Positions 7,993 to 15,135 of a stretch of 64,000 nucleotides of DNA are shown piece by piece. The translations under genes and the position numbers were made by a program. How positions within the stretch are numbered: the first letter of the stretch is position 1; the number at the start of each line of letters is the position of its first letter. The notes under the pieces are model-generated. The model did no database searches. It worked only from the letters and a program-made list of their open reading frames with translations, and was not told the DNA's origin. The stretch covers positions 4,739,501-4,803,500 of the forward strand of contig NZ_JAZHRX010000001.1 in assembly GCF_036924645.1 (NCBI RefSeq). Direction: 5' to 3'. The DNA is from Bradyrhizobium sp. AZCC 2176. Lineage in GTDB: Bacteria; Pseudomonadota; Alphaproteobacteria; Rhizobiales; Xanthobacteraceae.

Positions 7993-9915
7993 TTAGCCCG
8001 CCAAGCCGCGCGCATTCGCAATCCCTAGCGCCTTGATGCGTGAGGCTAGCGTGGTCGGCTTGATGTCGAGCATTTCCGCCGCGCCACCGGGGCCGAACAC
8101 CTTGCCGGAGCAGGCCTGCAACGCGGCGAGAATGTTGGCGCGCTCGTGGGCGCGCATCTCGGCCGATGTCATGACCAGGGGGCGGCTATCTGCTTTCGCG
8201 CGCGCCGCGGCGGGGGAGGGCTGCGCGCCTGCCGTATCGGGCAGGTCGATGCGCAGCCGGCCGTTCTGCGCGAGGATTGCCGCACGCTCGATCACGTTCT
8301 GCAGTTCGCGGACGTTGCCGGGCCAGTCGTAGCGCGAAAGCTTGCGCGCATCGCCTTCCGACAATCGAAGGTCGGATTTTAAAGCCTTGCTCTCGCGCGT
8401 CAAAAAATGCTGCGCCAGCAGCGGAATGTCCTCGCGCCGCTCGCGCAGCGGGACTGATTCCACCGGAAACACGTTGAGGCGGAAATAGAGGTCTTCGCGA
8501 AACCGGCCGCGCTGCACTTCCTGCTTGAGGTCGCGATTGGTGGCGGCGATCAGGCGCACGTCGACCGCGCGGGTGCGTTCTTCGCCGACGCGCTCGAAAT
8601 TGCCCTCCTGCAGCACGCGCAACAGTTTGCCTTGGAGTTCGAGCGGAATTTCGCCGACCTCGTCGAGAAACAGTGTGCCGCCGTCGGCAAGCTCAAACCG
8701 CCCGATGCGGTCGCGCATCGCGCCGGTGAAGGCGCCTCTGATATGGCCGAAGAATTCGCTCTCGAACAGTTCGCGCGGGATCGCCGCGCAATTGACCCGG
8801 ATCAGCGGGCGGTCGCGGCGGCTGCTCGCCTCGTGGATGGCGCGCGCGATCAGTTCCTTGCCGGTGCCGGATTCGCCCGTGATCATGACGGCGGCCGTGG
8901 TCGGCGCCACCAGCTTGACCTGCCGCAACGTCTTCTGGATCGCCTCGCTCTGGCCGATGATGCCGCGCGGGTTGGTCTCGATGCGGATTTCTTCCTGCAG
9001 GTAAGCGTTTTCCAGCTCGAGACGCTCGCGCAGACGGTCGACTTCGGCGAGCGCCGCATGCAGCTTCTCGTCAGCCTCGCGCCGCTGGCTGACGTCGCGA
9101 AACACGATCACTGCGCCGACCACCACGCCGCGGTCGCGGATCGGCGTCGAAGTGTATTCGACCCAAACCGGCGTGCCGTCCTTGCGCCAGAACACCTCGC
9201 CCTCGACCTGGTGCACGGCGCCGTCGCGAAACGCCGCGTAGATCGGGCAGTCATGATCGGGATAGTGCCGGCCGTCATGATGCGTATGGTGAACGATCGG
9301 GTGGATTTCCTTGCCGACCAGTTCCTCCGCTGCCCAGCCCAGCATCCGTTCGGCGGCGGGATTGACGAAGGTGGTCTTGCCCTCGGCGTTGACGCCGTAA
9401 ATGCCTTCGCCGGCGGCGCGCAGGATCAACTGGTTTTCGCGCTCGATATCCTGGAACACGCGCTCGACCCGCTGCCAGGTTGCGATGCCGCCGCGCATGT
9501 GGTCTTCGGCCGCCGCGTCGACATAGCGGCGTCGGCGCGCATCAAGGTCGCTCATGGTGAGCAGCACCAGCGGGCGGCCGTCGCCCGGCACGAGCGAGCC
9601 GGCATATTCGAGACGGAGCGTTTGGCCCGTGGCGTGACGCGGCGTCAGCGCATTGGTCCAGAACGCGCCCTTGTCGAGCACGGCCTGGGTGAACACGATC
9701 AGCGCGGGAAGTTGGCCCGCGTGCAGCGTGCTGACCTTGGTCTGCCGCAACAGCGCGCGGTCGTGGCCGAGCAGGGTGCAGGCGGCGGGATTGGCGTCGA
9801 GGATCAGGTCGGCATGAGGATCAAGCAGCAGCGCCGGCTCGATGGTGAACTCGAATGCGGCGGCGCGCAGTTCGACATCCTGCGGCGGGGCCGTTGAAGC
9901 GAGAGCAAGATCCAT
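7993..9915 (-). CDS. Sigma-54-dependent activator with two PAS domains
   Basis: A 640-residue bacterial enhancer-binding protein. PAS-like sensor domains lie at about 20-125 and 160-275; the second carries a His-rich loop, [22 protein letters not shown] coiled linker (280-310) leads into the AAA+ domain with Walker A GESGTGKE (347-354), the sigma-54 contact loop GAFTGA (394-399), Walker B GGTLFLDE (412-419) and the WPGNVREL motif. A C-terminal Fis-type helix-turn-helix lies at 612-632. It is divergent from the cyanate transport/cyanase operon, across a region with tandem palindromes and a -24/-12 promoter, so it is very likely that operon's activator. The signal may be cyanate, a related compound or redox state. 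Cyanase operons elsewhere usually use LysR-type CynR instead. Confidence 0.93.
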   Translation of the reverse strand: MDLALASTAPPQDVELRAAAFEFTIEPALLLDPHADLILDANPAACTLLGHDRALLRQTKVSTLHAGQLPALIVFTQAVLDKGAFWTNALTPRHATGQTLRLEYAGSLVPGDGRPLVLLTMSDLDARRRRYVDAAAEDHMRGGIATWQRVERVFQDIERENQLILRAAGEGIYGVNAEGKTTFVNPAAERMLGWAAEELVGKEIHPIVHHTHHDGRHYPDHDCPIYAAFRDGAVHQVEGEVFWRKDGTPVWVEYTSTPIRDRGVVVGAVIVFRDVSQRREADEKLHAALAEVDRLRERLELENAYLQEEIRIETNPRGIIGQSEAIQKTLRQVKLVAPTTAAVMITGESGTGKELIARAIHEASSRRDRPLIRVNCAAIPRELFESEFFGHIRGAFTGAMRDRIGRFELADGGTLFLDEVGEIPLELQGKLLRVLQEGNFERVGEERTRAVDVRLIAATNRDLKQEVQRGRFREDLYFRLNVFPVESVPLRERREDIPLLAQHFLTRESKALKSDLRLSEGDARKLSRYDWPGNVRELQNVIERAAILAQNGRLRIDLPDTAGAQPSPAAARAKADSRPLVMTSAEMRAHERANILAALQACSGKVFGPGGAAEMLDIKPTTLASRIKALGIANARGLAG

Positions 9916-9948
9916 CTGGCCAATACTCCGAAAACTCGTAATTGAACT

Positions 9949-9977
9949 ACGAATTTTCGTGTATCACGAATTTTCGT
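9949..9977. promoter_or_regulatory. Tandem palindromic upstream activator sites
   Basis: Two identical 12-mers ACGAATTTTCGT (9949-9960 and 9966-9977), each a 5-bp inverted repeat ACGAA-N2-TTCGT, start 17 bases apart. A degenerate third copy, CCGAAAACTCGT, lies at 9928-9939. They sit about 58-86 bp upstream of the -24 element of the cyn promoter and about 35-60 bp from the activator's own start codon. This is the normal place for enhancer sites of a sigma-54 activator, and the position near the regulator's start also permits autoregulation. Confidence 0.75.
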
Positions 9978-10034
9978 AGCCGCCAATGTCAGCAGAATCC
10001 CTGTGATCTCAAAGCTATCGCCGCAGAACGGCGC

Positions 10035-10050
10035 TGGCATGTGCCTTGCT
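10035..10050 (+). promoter_or_regulatory. Sigma-54 (RpoN) -24/-12 promoter for the cyn-type operon
   Basis: TGGCATGTGCCTTGCT matches the RpoN consensus, with GG (10036-10037) and GC (10048-10049) exactly 10 bases apart and a full TTGCT -12 element. The start of transcription would be near 10061, giving a leader of about 22 bases before the substrate-binding protein ATG at 10083. Together with the upstream palindromes and the divergent activator gene, this makes a complete sigma-54 control region. Confidence 0.85.
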
Positions 10051-10082
10051 TAATTAGGGTGCAACGTCGCGCAGGAGGGCTG

Positions 10083-11465
10083 ATGTCTACCTTCGACAAC
10101 CCGTTCGATCCCAACCGCCGTCTTCATGCCGGGGGCTGCAGTTGCGGCCAGCATCTCAGCGAAGCCGAGCATCAAGCCGCCCAACTCCAGATTCGGTCCG
10201 CCGCCGAAAGCGAGCAAAAGCGCTACGAGGGTGTGGTCGCCTCCGCCGTGATGCGCGCGATGTTTCCGCAGGACGTCGCGCGGCGCGCGTTCCTGAAATC
10301 GGTGGGTGCGGCGACGGCCGTGGCGGCCGTGTCGCAAGTCTTCCCGCTCAAGACCGCGACCGAAGTTTTCGCTGCTGGCGGGCCGCTCGAGAAGAAGGAC
10401 CTCAAGGTCGGCTTCATCCCGATCACCTGCGCGACGCCGATCATCATGGCGGCGCCGATGGGGTTCTATGCCAAGAACGGCCTGAACGTCGAAGTCATCA
10501 AGACCGCCGGCTGGGCGGTCATTCGCGACAAGACCATCAACAAGGAATATGACGCGGCCCACATGCTGTCGCCGATGCCGCTCGCCATCACCATGGGCGC
10601 CGGCTCCAATCCGATTCCCTACACCATGCCGGCGGTCGAGAACATCAACGGCCAGGCGATCACGCTTTCGATCAAGCACAAGGACAAGCGCGATCCGAAG
10701 AGCTGGAAGGGTTTCAAGTTCGCCGTACCCTTCGACTATTCGATGCACAATTATTTGCTGCGCTACTATCTTGCCGAGCACGGCCTCGATCCCGATACCG
10801 ATGTGCAGATCCGCGCGGTGCCGCCGCCGGACATGGTCGCCAACCTGCGCGCCGACAATATCGACGGCTTTCTCGGGCCCGATCCGATGAACCAGCGCGC
10901 GGTGTTTGACGGCGCAGGCTTCATCCACATGCTGACCAAGGACATCTGGGAAGGGCACCCGTGCTGCGCCTTCGCCGCGTCCAGGGAGTTCGTCACCGCG
11001 ATGCCGAACACCTATGGCGCGCTGCTCAAATCGATCATCGAGGCGACCGCGTATGCGCACAAGGCGGAGAACCGCAAGGAGATTGCGGCGGCAATCGCGC
11101 CGGCTAATTATCTCAACCAGCCGCCAATCGTGCTGGAGCAGATTTTGACCGGTACTTTCGCCGATGGTCTAGGCAACATCGTCACGCAGCCGAACCGCGT
11201 CGATTTCGATCCGTTCCCGTGGCAATCCTTCGCCGTCTGGATCATGACCCAGATGAAGCGCTGGGGCCAGATCAAGGGCGACATCGACTACGCCGGGATC
11301 GCTTCACAGGTCTATCTCGCCACCGACGCCACCCGGCTGATGAAGGATGCCGGGCTGACGCCGCCGACCGCGACCACCAAGAGTTTTTCGGTGATGGGCA
11401 AGACGTTCGATCCTGCCAAGCCGGAGGATTATCTGAACAGCTTCAAGATCAGGAAGGCGTCGTGA
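10083..11465 (+). CDS. ABC transporter substrate-binding protein, NrtA/CmpA-like (cyanate/nitrate type)
   Basis: A 460-residue periplasmic binding protein of the nitrate/cyanate/taurine class. The mature part has the family features LKVGFIPITCATPIIMA, the DAAHMLSPMPLAITMG region and FLGPDPMNQRAVF. A twin-arginine signal, RRAFLKSVG (67-75) plus a hydrophobic stretch, is preceded by an unusually long 66-residue leader holding the motif HAGGCSCGQH (15-24). CAGGAGGG lies five bases before the ATG; the leader is therefore likely real. It is the first gene of an operon with permease, ATPase and cyanase, so cyanate is the favoured substrate, with nitrate as an alternative. Confidence 0.88.
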   Translation: MSTFDNPFDPNRRLHAGGCSCGQHLSEAEHQAAQLQIRSAAESEQKRYEGVVASAVMRAMFPQDVARRAFLKSVGAATAVAAVSQVFPLKTATEVFAAGGPLEKKDLKVGFIPITCATPIIMAAPMGFYAKNGLNVEVIKTAGWAVIRDKTINKEYDAAHMLSPMPLAITMGAGSNPIPYTMPAVENINGQAITLSIKHKDKRDPKSWKGFKFAVPFDYSMHNYLLRYYLAEHGLDPDTDVQIRAVPPPDMVANLRADNIDGFLGPDPMNQRAVFDGAGFIHMLTKDIWEGHPCCAFAASREFVTAMPNTYGALLKSIIEATAYAHKAENRKEIAAAIAPANYLNQPPIVLEQILTGTFADGLGNIVTQPNRVDFDPFPWQSFAVWIMTQMKRWGQIKGDIDYAGIASQVYLATDATRLMKDAGLTPPTATTKSFSVMGKTFDPAKPEDYLNSFKIRKAS

Positions 11466-11493
11466 GCGACGCTACTCAACTACATTCGCCGCT

Positions 11494-11610
11494 GTCGTCC
11501 CTGCGAAAGCAGGGACCCATAAGCTGTGTCGGCTCTCTTGGGCACGATGTCAGAGGCCTTCCTTCATTACTACCCCGCGGAGTATGGGTCCTCGCATTCG
11601 CGGGGACGAC
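11494..11610. repeat. Intergenic palindromic repeat between binding protein and permease
   Basis: A 117-bp imperfect inverted repeat. The left arm GTCGTCCCTGCGAAAGCAGG with GACCCATA is mirrored at the right by TATGGGTCC and CGCGGGGACGAC. It can fold into a long hairpin in the operon mRNA between the first and second genes, so it could stabilise the upstream message or lower downstream expression. Its form is typical of short mobile palindromes in Bradyrhizobium-like genomes. Confidence 0.75.
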
Positions 11611-11630
11611 ATGTTGAGAGACTGTCCCCA

Positions 11631-12470
11631 ATGACCTTTTCCCTTCGCTTCCGCGCAGCCGTCGTCTCGATCGTGCTGTTCGCCGCGTTCCTCGGCATCT
11701 GGCATCTCGCCACGCGCCCGACCGCGGCCGCCACCAACATGTCACCGGAATACGCCAAGCTGATGGGGCTGACGGCAACCCAGGGCAAGTCGGCGATGCC
11801 GGGTCCGGCAGATGTCGGCGCCAAATTGTGGGAGCATCTCAGGCAGCCGTTCTATGACAACGGGCCGAACGACAAGGGCCTCGGCATCCAGCTCGGCTAC
11901 TCCATCGCCCGCGTCGGCCTCGGCTATTTTCTCGCCGTCATTGTCGCCATTCCGCTCGGCTTCCTGATCGGGATGTCGCCCTTGATCAGCAAGGCGCTCG
12001 ATCCGTTCATCCAGGTCTTGAAGCCGATTTCGCCGCTCGCCTGGATGCCGCTGGCGCTCTACACCATCAAGGATTCCTCGATCTCGGCGATTTTTGTCAT
12101 TTTCATCTGCTCGGTGTGGCCGATGCTGCTCAACACCGCGTTCGGCGTCGCCGCGGTGCGCAAGGAGTGGATCAACGTCGCGCGCACGCTGGAAGTCGGC
12201 ACCGTCAGGCGCGCCTTCACGGTGATCCTGCCGGCCGCGGCGCCGACGATTCTCACCGGCATGCGGATTTCGATCGGCATCGCCTGGCTGGTGATCGTAG
12301 CGGCCGAGATGCTGGTCGGCGGTACCGGCATCGGCTACTTCGTCTGGAACGAGTGGAACAACCTATCGATCACCAACGTCATCATCGCGATTCTGCTGAT
12401 CGGAATCGTCGGCATGCTGCTCGACCAGATCCTGGCGCGCTTCACGCGCATGGTCACGTTTCCGGAATAG
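11631..12470 (+). CDS. ABC transporter permease, NrtB/CynB type
   Basis: A 279-residue inner-membrane permease of the nitrate/sulfonate/taurine class. About six membrane segments are visible. The ATPase-contacting EAA loop lies around ARTLEVGTVRRAFTVILPAAAPTILTGMR, and the preceding ISPLAWMPLALY is typical of NrtB-like proteins. It starts 165 bp after the binding-protein gene because a palindromic repeat sits between them; no strong ribosome-binding site precedes the ATG. The ATPase gene follows after 5 bp. With its neighbours it should form an importer for cyanate or a similar small anion. Confidence 0.87.
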   Translation: MTFSLRFRAAVVSIVLFAAFLGIWHLATRPTAAATNMSPEYAKLMGLTATQGKSAMPGPADVGAKLWEHLRQPFYDNGPNDKGLGIQLGYSIARVGLGYFLAVIVAIPLGFLIGMSPLISKALDPFIQVLKPISPLAWMPLALYTIKDSSISAIFVIFICSVWPMLLNTAFGVAAVRKEWINVARTLEVGTVRRAFTVILPAAAPTILTGMRISIGIAWLVIVAAEMLVGGTGIGYFVWNEWNNLSITNVIIAILLIGIVGMLLDQILARFTRMVTFPE

Positions 12471-12475
12471 CTGTG

Positions 12476-13402
12476 ATGACCGACAAATTCATTTCCATCG
12501 AAGGCATCGCGCGGCGCTATCCCGGTGCGGACGGGGCTGCGACCACCGTGTTCGAAGACCTCTGGCTGTCGATGGGGCGCGGCGAATTCGGCTGCGTGAT
12601 CGGGCATTCCGGATGCGGCAAGACCACGGTCTTGAACATCCTGGCCGGGCTAGACGAGCCGAGCGAAGGCGCCGTCATCGTCGACGGGCAGGCCATCGAA
12701 GGCACCAGCCTCGACCGCGCGGTGATTTTCCAGAGCCACGCGCTCCTGCCGTGGCGCACCGTGCTCGGCAACGTCGCCTATGCCGTGACCTCGAAATGGC
12801 GCAACTGGGACCGCGCCAAGGTCAAGGCGCATGCGCAAAAATTTATCGACCTCGTCGGCCTGACGGGCTCCGAGCACAAGCGTCCGTCGGAACTGTCCGG
12901 CGGCATGAAGCAGCGCGTCGGCATTGCGCGGGCGCTTTCGATCACGCCAAAGATCATGCTGATGGACGAGCCGTTCTCGGCGCTCGATGCGCTGACGCGC
13001 GGCACGCTGCAGGACGAGGTGCGCCGCATCTGCTTGGAGACCGGACAGACCGCCTTCATGATCACCCATGACGTCGATGAAGCGATCTACCTCGCCGACA
13101 AGATTTTCCTGATGACCAACGGGCCGGGCGCCGTGCTGGCCGAGATCGTGGAAAATCCGCTGCCGAAGGACCGCGGCCGCATCGATCTGCACCGCCATCC
13201 GCTGTACTACGCGCTGCGTAACCACATCGTCGATTTCCTGGTCAGTCGCAGCAAGACGTTTGCATCCGATGTGACCGGCCACGATCCGCGTAACGTGCCG
13301 ACGGTGCGGATCGGGAAGCCGGAACTGGTGGTTGCCGCTGGATCCGAGGATTCAACACAGGCGTCATGGCCGGGCTTGTCCCGGCCATCCACGTCTTCCT
13401 AG
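12476..13402 (+). CDS. ABC transporter ATP-binding protein, NrtD/CynD type
   Basis: A 308-residue ABC ATPase. Walker A GHSGCGKTT is at 43-51, the Q-loop is in VIFQSHALLPW, the signature LSGGMKQR and Walker B IMLMDEPFSALD follow, and the H-loop is MITHDVDEA. It couples ATP hydrolysis to the permease just upstream. GTG at 12473 is an alternative start. The C-terminus is odd: the last 14 residues (QASWPGLSRPSTSS) are encoded by the left arm of a palindromic repeat at 13362-13449, so the protein ends in repeat-derived sequence. The ABC core is untouched and the protein is probably functional. Confidence 0.9.
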   Translation: MTDKFISIEGIARRYPGADGAATTVFEDLWLSMGRGEFGCVIGHSGCGKTTVLNILAGLDEPSEGAVIVDGQAIEGTSLDRAVIFQSHALLPWRTVLGNVAYAVTSKWRNWDRAKVKAHAQKFIDLVGLTGSEHKRPSELSGGMKQRVGIARALSITPKIMLMDEPFSALDALTRGTLQDEVRRICLETGQTAFMITHDVDEAIYLADKIFLMTNGPGAVLAEIVENPLPKDRGRIDLHRHPLYYALRNHIVDFLVSRSKTFASDVTGHDPRNVPTVRIGKPELVVAAGSEDSTQASWPGLSRPSTSS

Positions 13403-13449
13403 ACAGACCAGCAAAGACGTGGATGCCCGGCACAAGGCCGGGCATGACG
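13362..13449. repeat. Palindromic repeat across the ATPase 3' end
   Basis: An 88-bp inverted repeat: CGTCATGGCCGGGCTTGTC..GGCCATCCACGTCTT on the left and AAGACGTGGATGCCCGGCAC..GGCCGGGCATGACG on the right. It forms a long stem and contains the stop codon of the ATPase gene. It ends 18 bp before the cyanase start, just upstream of its ribosome-binding site, so it may uncouple or tune cyanase expression. Confidence 0.85.
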
Positions 13450-13467
13450 GGTTAGAAGGAGAGCCAT

Positions 13468-13956
13468 ATGAAACGCGAAGACCTCACCGAAAAGCTGCTC
13501 GACATCAAGCGCGAGAAGGGCTGGAGCTGGAAACATATCTGCGAAAAGATCGGCGGCTATTCGGAGGTGCTGATAACAGGCGCCATTCTCGGGCAGATGA
13601 AACTGACAAAACCGCAGGCCGCCAATGCCGGCGAGCTGTTCGGGCTTTCCAAATCCGAAATCGCCATGCTCAACGAAGTTCCGATGCGCGGCACCGGAAC
13701 GCCGATGCCGCCGACCGATCCCTTGATCTACCGCTTCTACGAACTGGTGATGGTCAACGGCCCGGCATGGAAGGCGCTGATCGAGGAGGAATATGGCGAC
13801 GGCATCATGTCGGCGATCGACTTCGACATGGTGATGGAGCGCCTGCCCAATCCCAAGGGCGACCGCGTCAAGATCACGATGTCCGGAAAATTCCTGCCGT
13901 ATAAATATTACGGCGCGAGTGGGAATGTGCCGGAGTATGGATTCAAGGAGGGGTGA
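13468..13956 (+). CDS. cynS: Cyanate hydratase (cyanase)
   Basis: A 162-residue cyanase that converts cyanate and bicarbonate to carbamate and CO2, with carbamate then giving ammonia. It acts as a cytoplasmic homodecamer. The N-terminal helical domain (1-80) and the C-terminal catalytic domain are complete. The three catalytic residues are Arg89 and Glu92 (in YRFYE) and Ser115 (in GIMSAIDF), equivalent to Arg96, Glu99 and Ser122 of the E. coli enzyme. GAAGGAGAG precedes the ATG. As the last gene of the sigma-54-type operon it gives the transporter its likely role: uptake of cyanate as a nitrogen source or for detoxification. Confidence 0.96.
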   Translation: MKREDLTEKLLDIKREKGWSWKHICEKIGGYSEVLITGAILGQMKLTKPQAANAGELFGLSKSEIAMLNEVPMRGTGTPMPPTDPLIYRFYELVMVNGPAWKALIEEEYGDGIMSAIDFDMVMERLPNPKGDRVKITMSGKFLPYKYYGASGNVPEYGFKEG

Positions 13957-13966
13957 CTTGATCCTC

Positions 13967-14040
13967 CGTCATTCCGGGGCGCGAAGCGAACCCGGAATCT
14001 CGAGATTCCGGGTTCGTGCTTCGCACGCCCCGGAATGACG
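13967..14040. repeat. Palindromic repeat truncating the amidohydrolase gene
   Basis: A 74-bp near-perfect palindrome (CGTCATTCCGGGGCGCGAAG.. and ..CGCCCCGGAATGACG around a CTCGAG centre). It separates the cyanase stop from the minus-strand amidohydrolase and encodes that protein's last 24 residues and stop codon. As a strong hairpin between convergent genes it may also act in transcript ending or mRNA protection. Confidence 0.88.
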
Positions 14041-14862
14041 GGGAGAGACCGAGTTCGGATGCGGCCAGTCGGTGCCCCAGACGATGCGGTCGGGGTTGGC
14101 TGCGATCAGCGATTGGGCGAGCGGAATGCAATCGGCATAATCCGGGGCGAGCTTCGAGGCGCGGTAGGCGCCCGAGATCTTCACATAGGCCTTGCCCGAT
14201 TTGACGAGATCCACGAGGTCGGCAAAGCCGGGCTGCTTGATGCCCTGGGCTGCCTGCGCGCCGCCGAAATGATCGAACACGACAGGTACCGGTGAGGCCG
14301 CGACCAGATCCTTGATCGCCGTAATCATCGCCGGGTTGGTGTAAAGCTGCACGTGCCAGCCGCGCGCTTTCATGCGCTCGACGGCGGCCGTGAAGCGTGG
14401 CCGGGCAACACTCGGATCGTTGACGCCGCCGGTTGCGAGATTGAGGCGGACGCCGCGAATGCCGGCCTTGCCCATCAGGTCGAGCTCGCTCTCCGACGTC
14501 TTGTCGTCGATCACGGCAACCCCGCGCGCGGTCGGTCCCCGCGCCGCCATGCCGAACAGCGTGGCCGAATTGTCGGTGCCGTAGATCGAGGGCGTGACGA
14601 TCACGACGCGCTCCATGTGCAGCGCCTTGCGCAGGGCGGTCATTTCCTCCGGCGAGGCCAGTTCGGGCGTATAGACGCGCCCGGCGAAGAACGGGAATTT
14701 CTCGGGGTCCGGATGGATATGGGTGTGGCAGTCGCATGCGCCTGCAGGCACATCGAAATTCACCGGCGTCGCGGGCTGCGCGGCTTTGGCGGAGGCGGTT
14801 CTGTTGTTCATGGTCACTCCGGCGGCGATGGAGGCAAGCATCATACTGCGTCGCGTCAGCAT
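13969..14862 (-). CDS. Amidohydrolase family protein, C-terminally truncated
   Basis: A 297-residue metal-dependent hydrolase of the amidohydrolase-2 (TIM-barrel) group. It starts with a Tat-like signal (LTRRSMMLASIAAGV); GGGAGA precedes the ATG at 14862. The metal-binding CDCHTHIHPDP, the VFDHFGG strand and the late IVWGTDWPHPN motif are present. Family members normally go on for some 30 more residues after TDWPHP, ending in a NPxxLY-like motif. Here that part is replaced by SVSPRHSGACEAR.. encoded by a palindromic repeat. The enzyme has therefore lost its last helices and may be impaired. The substrate is unknown; relatives include dicarboxylate and lactone hydrolases. Confidence 0.8.
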   Translation of the reverse strand: MLTRRSMMLASIAAGVTMNNRTASAKAAQPATPVNFDVPAGACDCHTHIHPDPEKFPFFAGRVYTPELASPEEMTALRKALHMERVVIVTPSIYGTDNSATLFGMAARGPTARGVAVIDDKTSESELDLMGKAGIRGVRLNLATGGVNDPSVARPRFTAAVERMKARGWHVQLYTNPAMITAIKDLVAASPVPVVFDHFGGAQAAQGIKQPGFADLVDLVKSGKAYVKISGAYRASKLAPDYADCIPLAQSLIAANPDRIVWGTDWPHPNSVSPRHSGACEARTRNLEIPGSLRAPE

Positions 14863-15135
14863 TGGTGTTCTCCCTGGGTAATGTTGTTGATTGTTGATGT
14901 CCGGACAGGGCATGCCCGTCGACTTCAGCGTTCCTCCTCGGCTCCGGGCGTTGCTTCGCCCGTTATGCGCTCGGGAGATTATCGGGAGAAGTGAGGCGCG
15001 GGAAGGGCGCCCGTCATCTGATTGCGTTGAGTTATCGCTTCGGTAACGCAACCGGTCTATCGAACCGGAAGCCGCTCCGATTTGACTAATCACCCGCCCA
15101 TCCGGAATATCTCGCAATTCCCCTGGAATCAGTTC

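Noticed and set aside
8632..9897. 421-codon plus-strand frame opposite the sigma-54 activator
   Set aside because: Antisense shadow of a clear, domain-supported gene; composition is His/Arg/Asp-rich and without domains.
9949..9977. CRISPR-like direct repeat
   Set aside because: Only two exact 12-bp copies with a 5-bp gap, palindromic and next to a promoter; activator sites explain them better.
13468..13956. Possible frameshift or truncation of cyanase caused by the flanking repeats
   Set aside because: All three catalytic residues and the full C-terminal domain are intact; both repeats lie outside the coding region.
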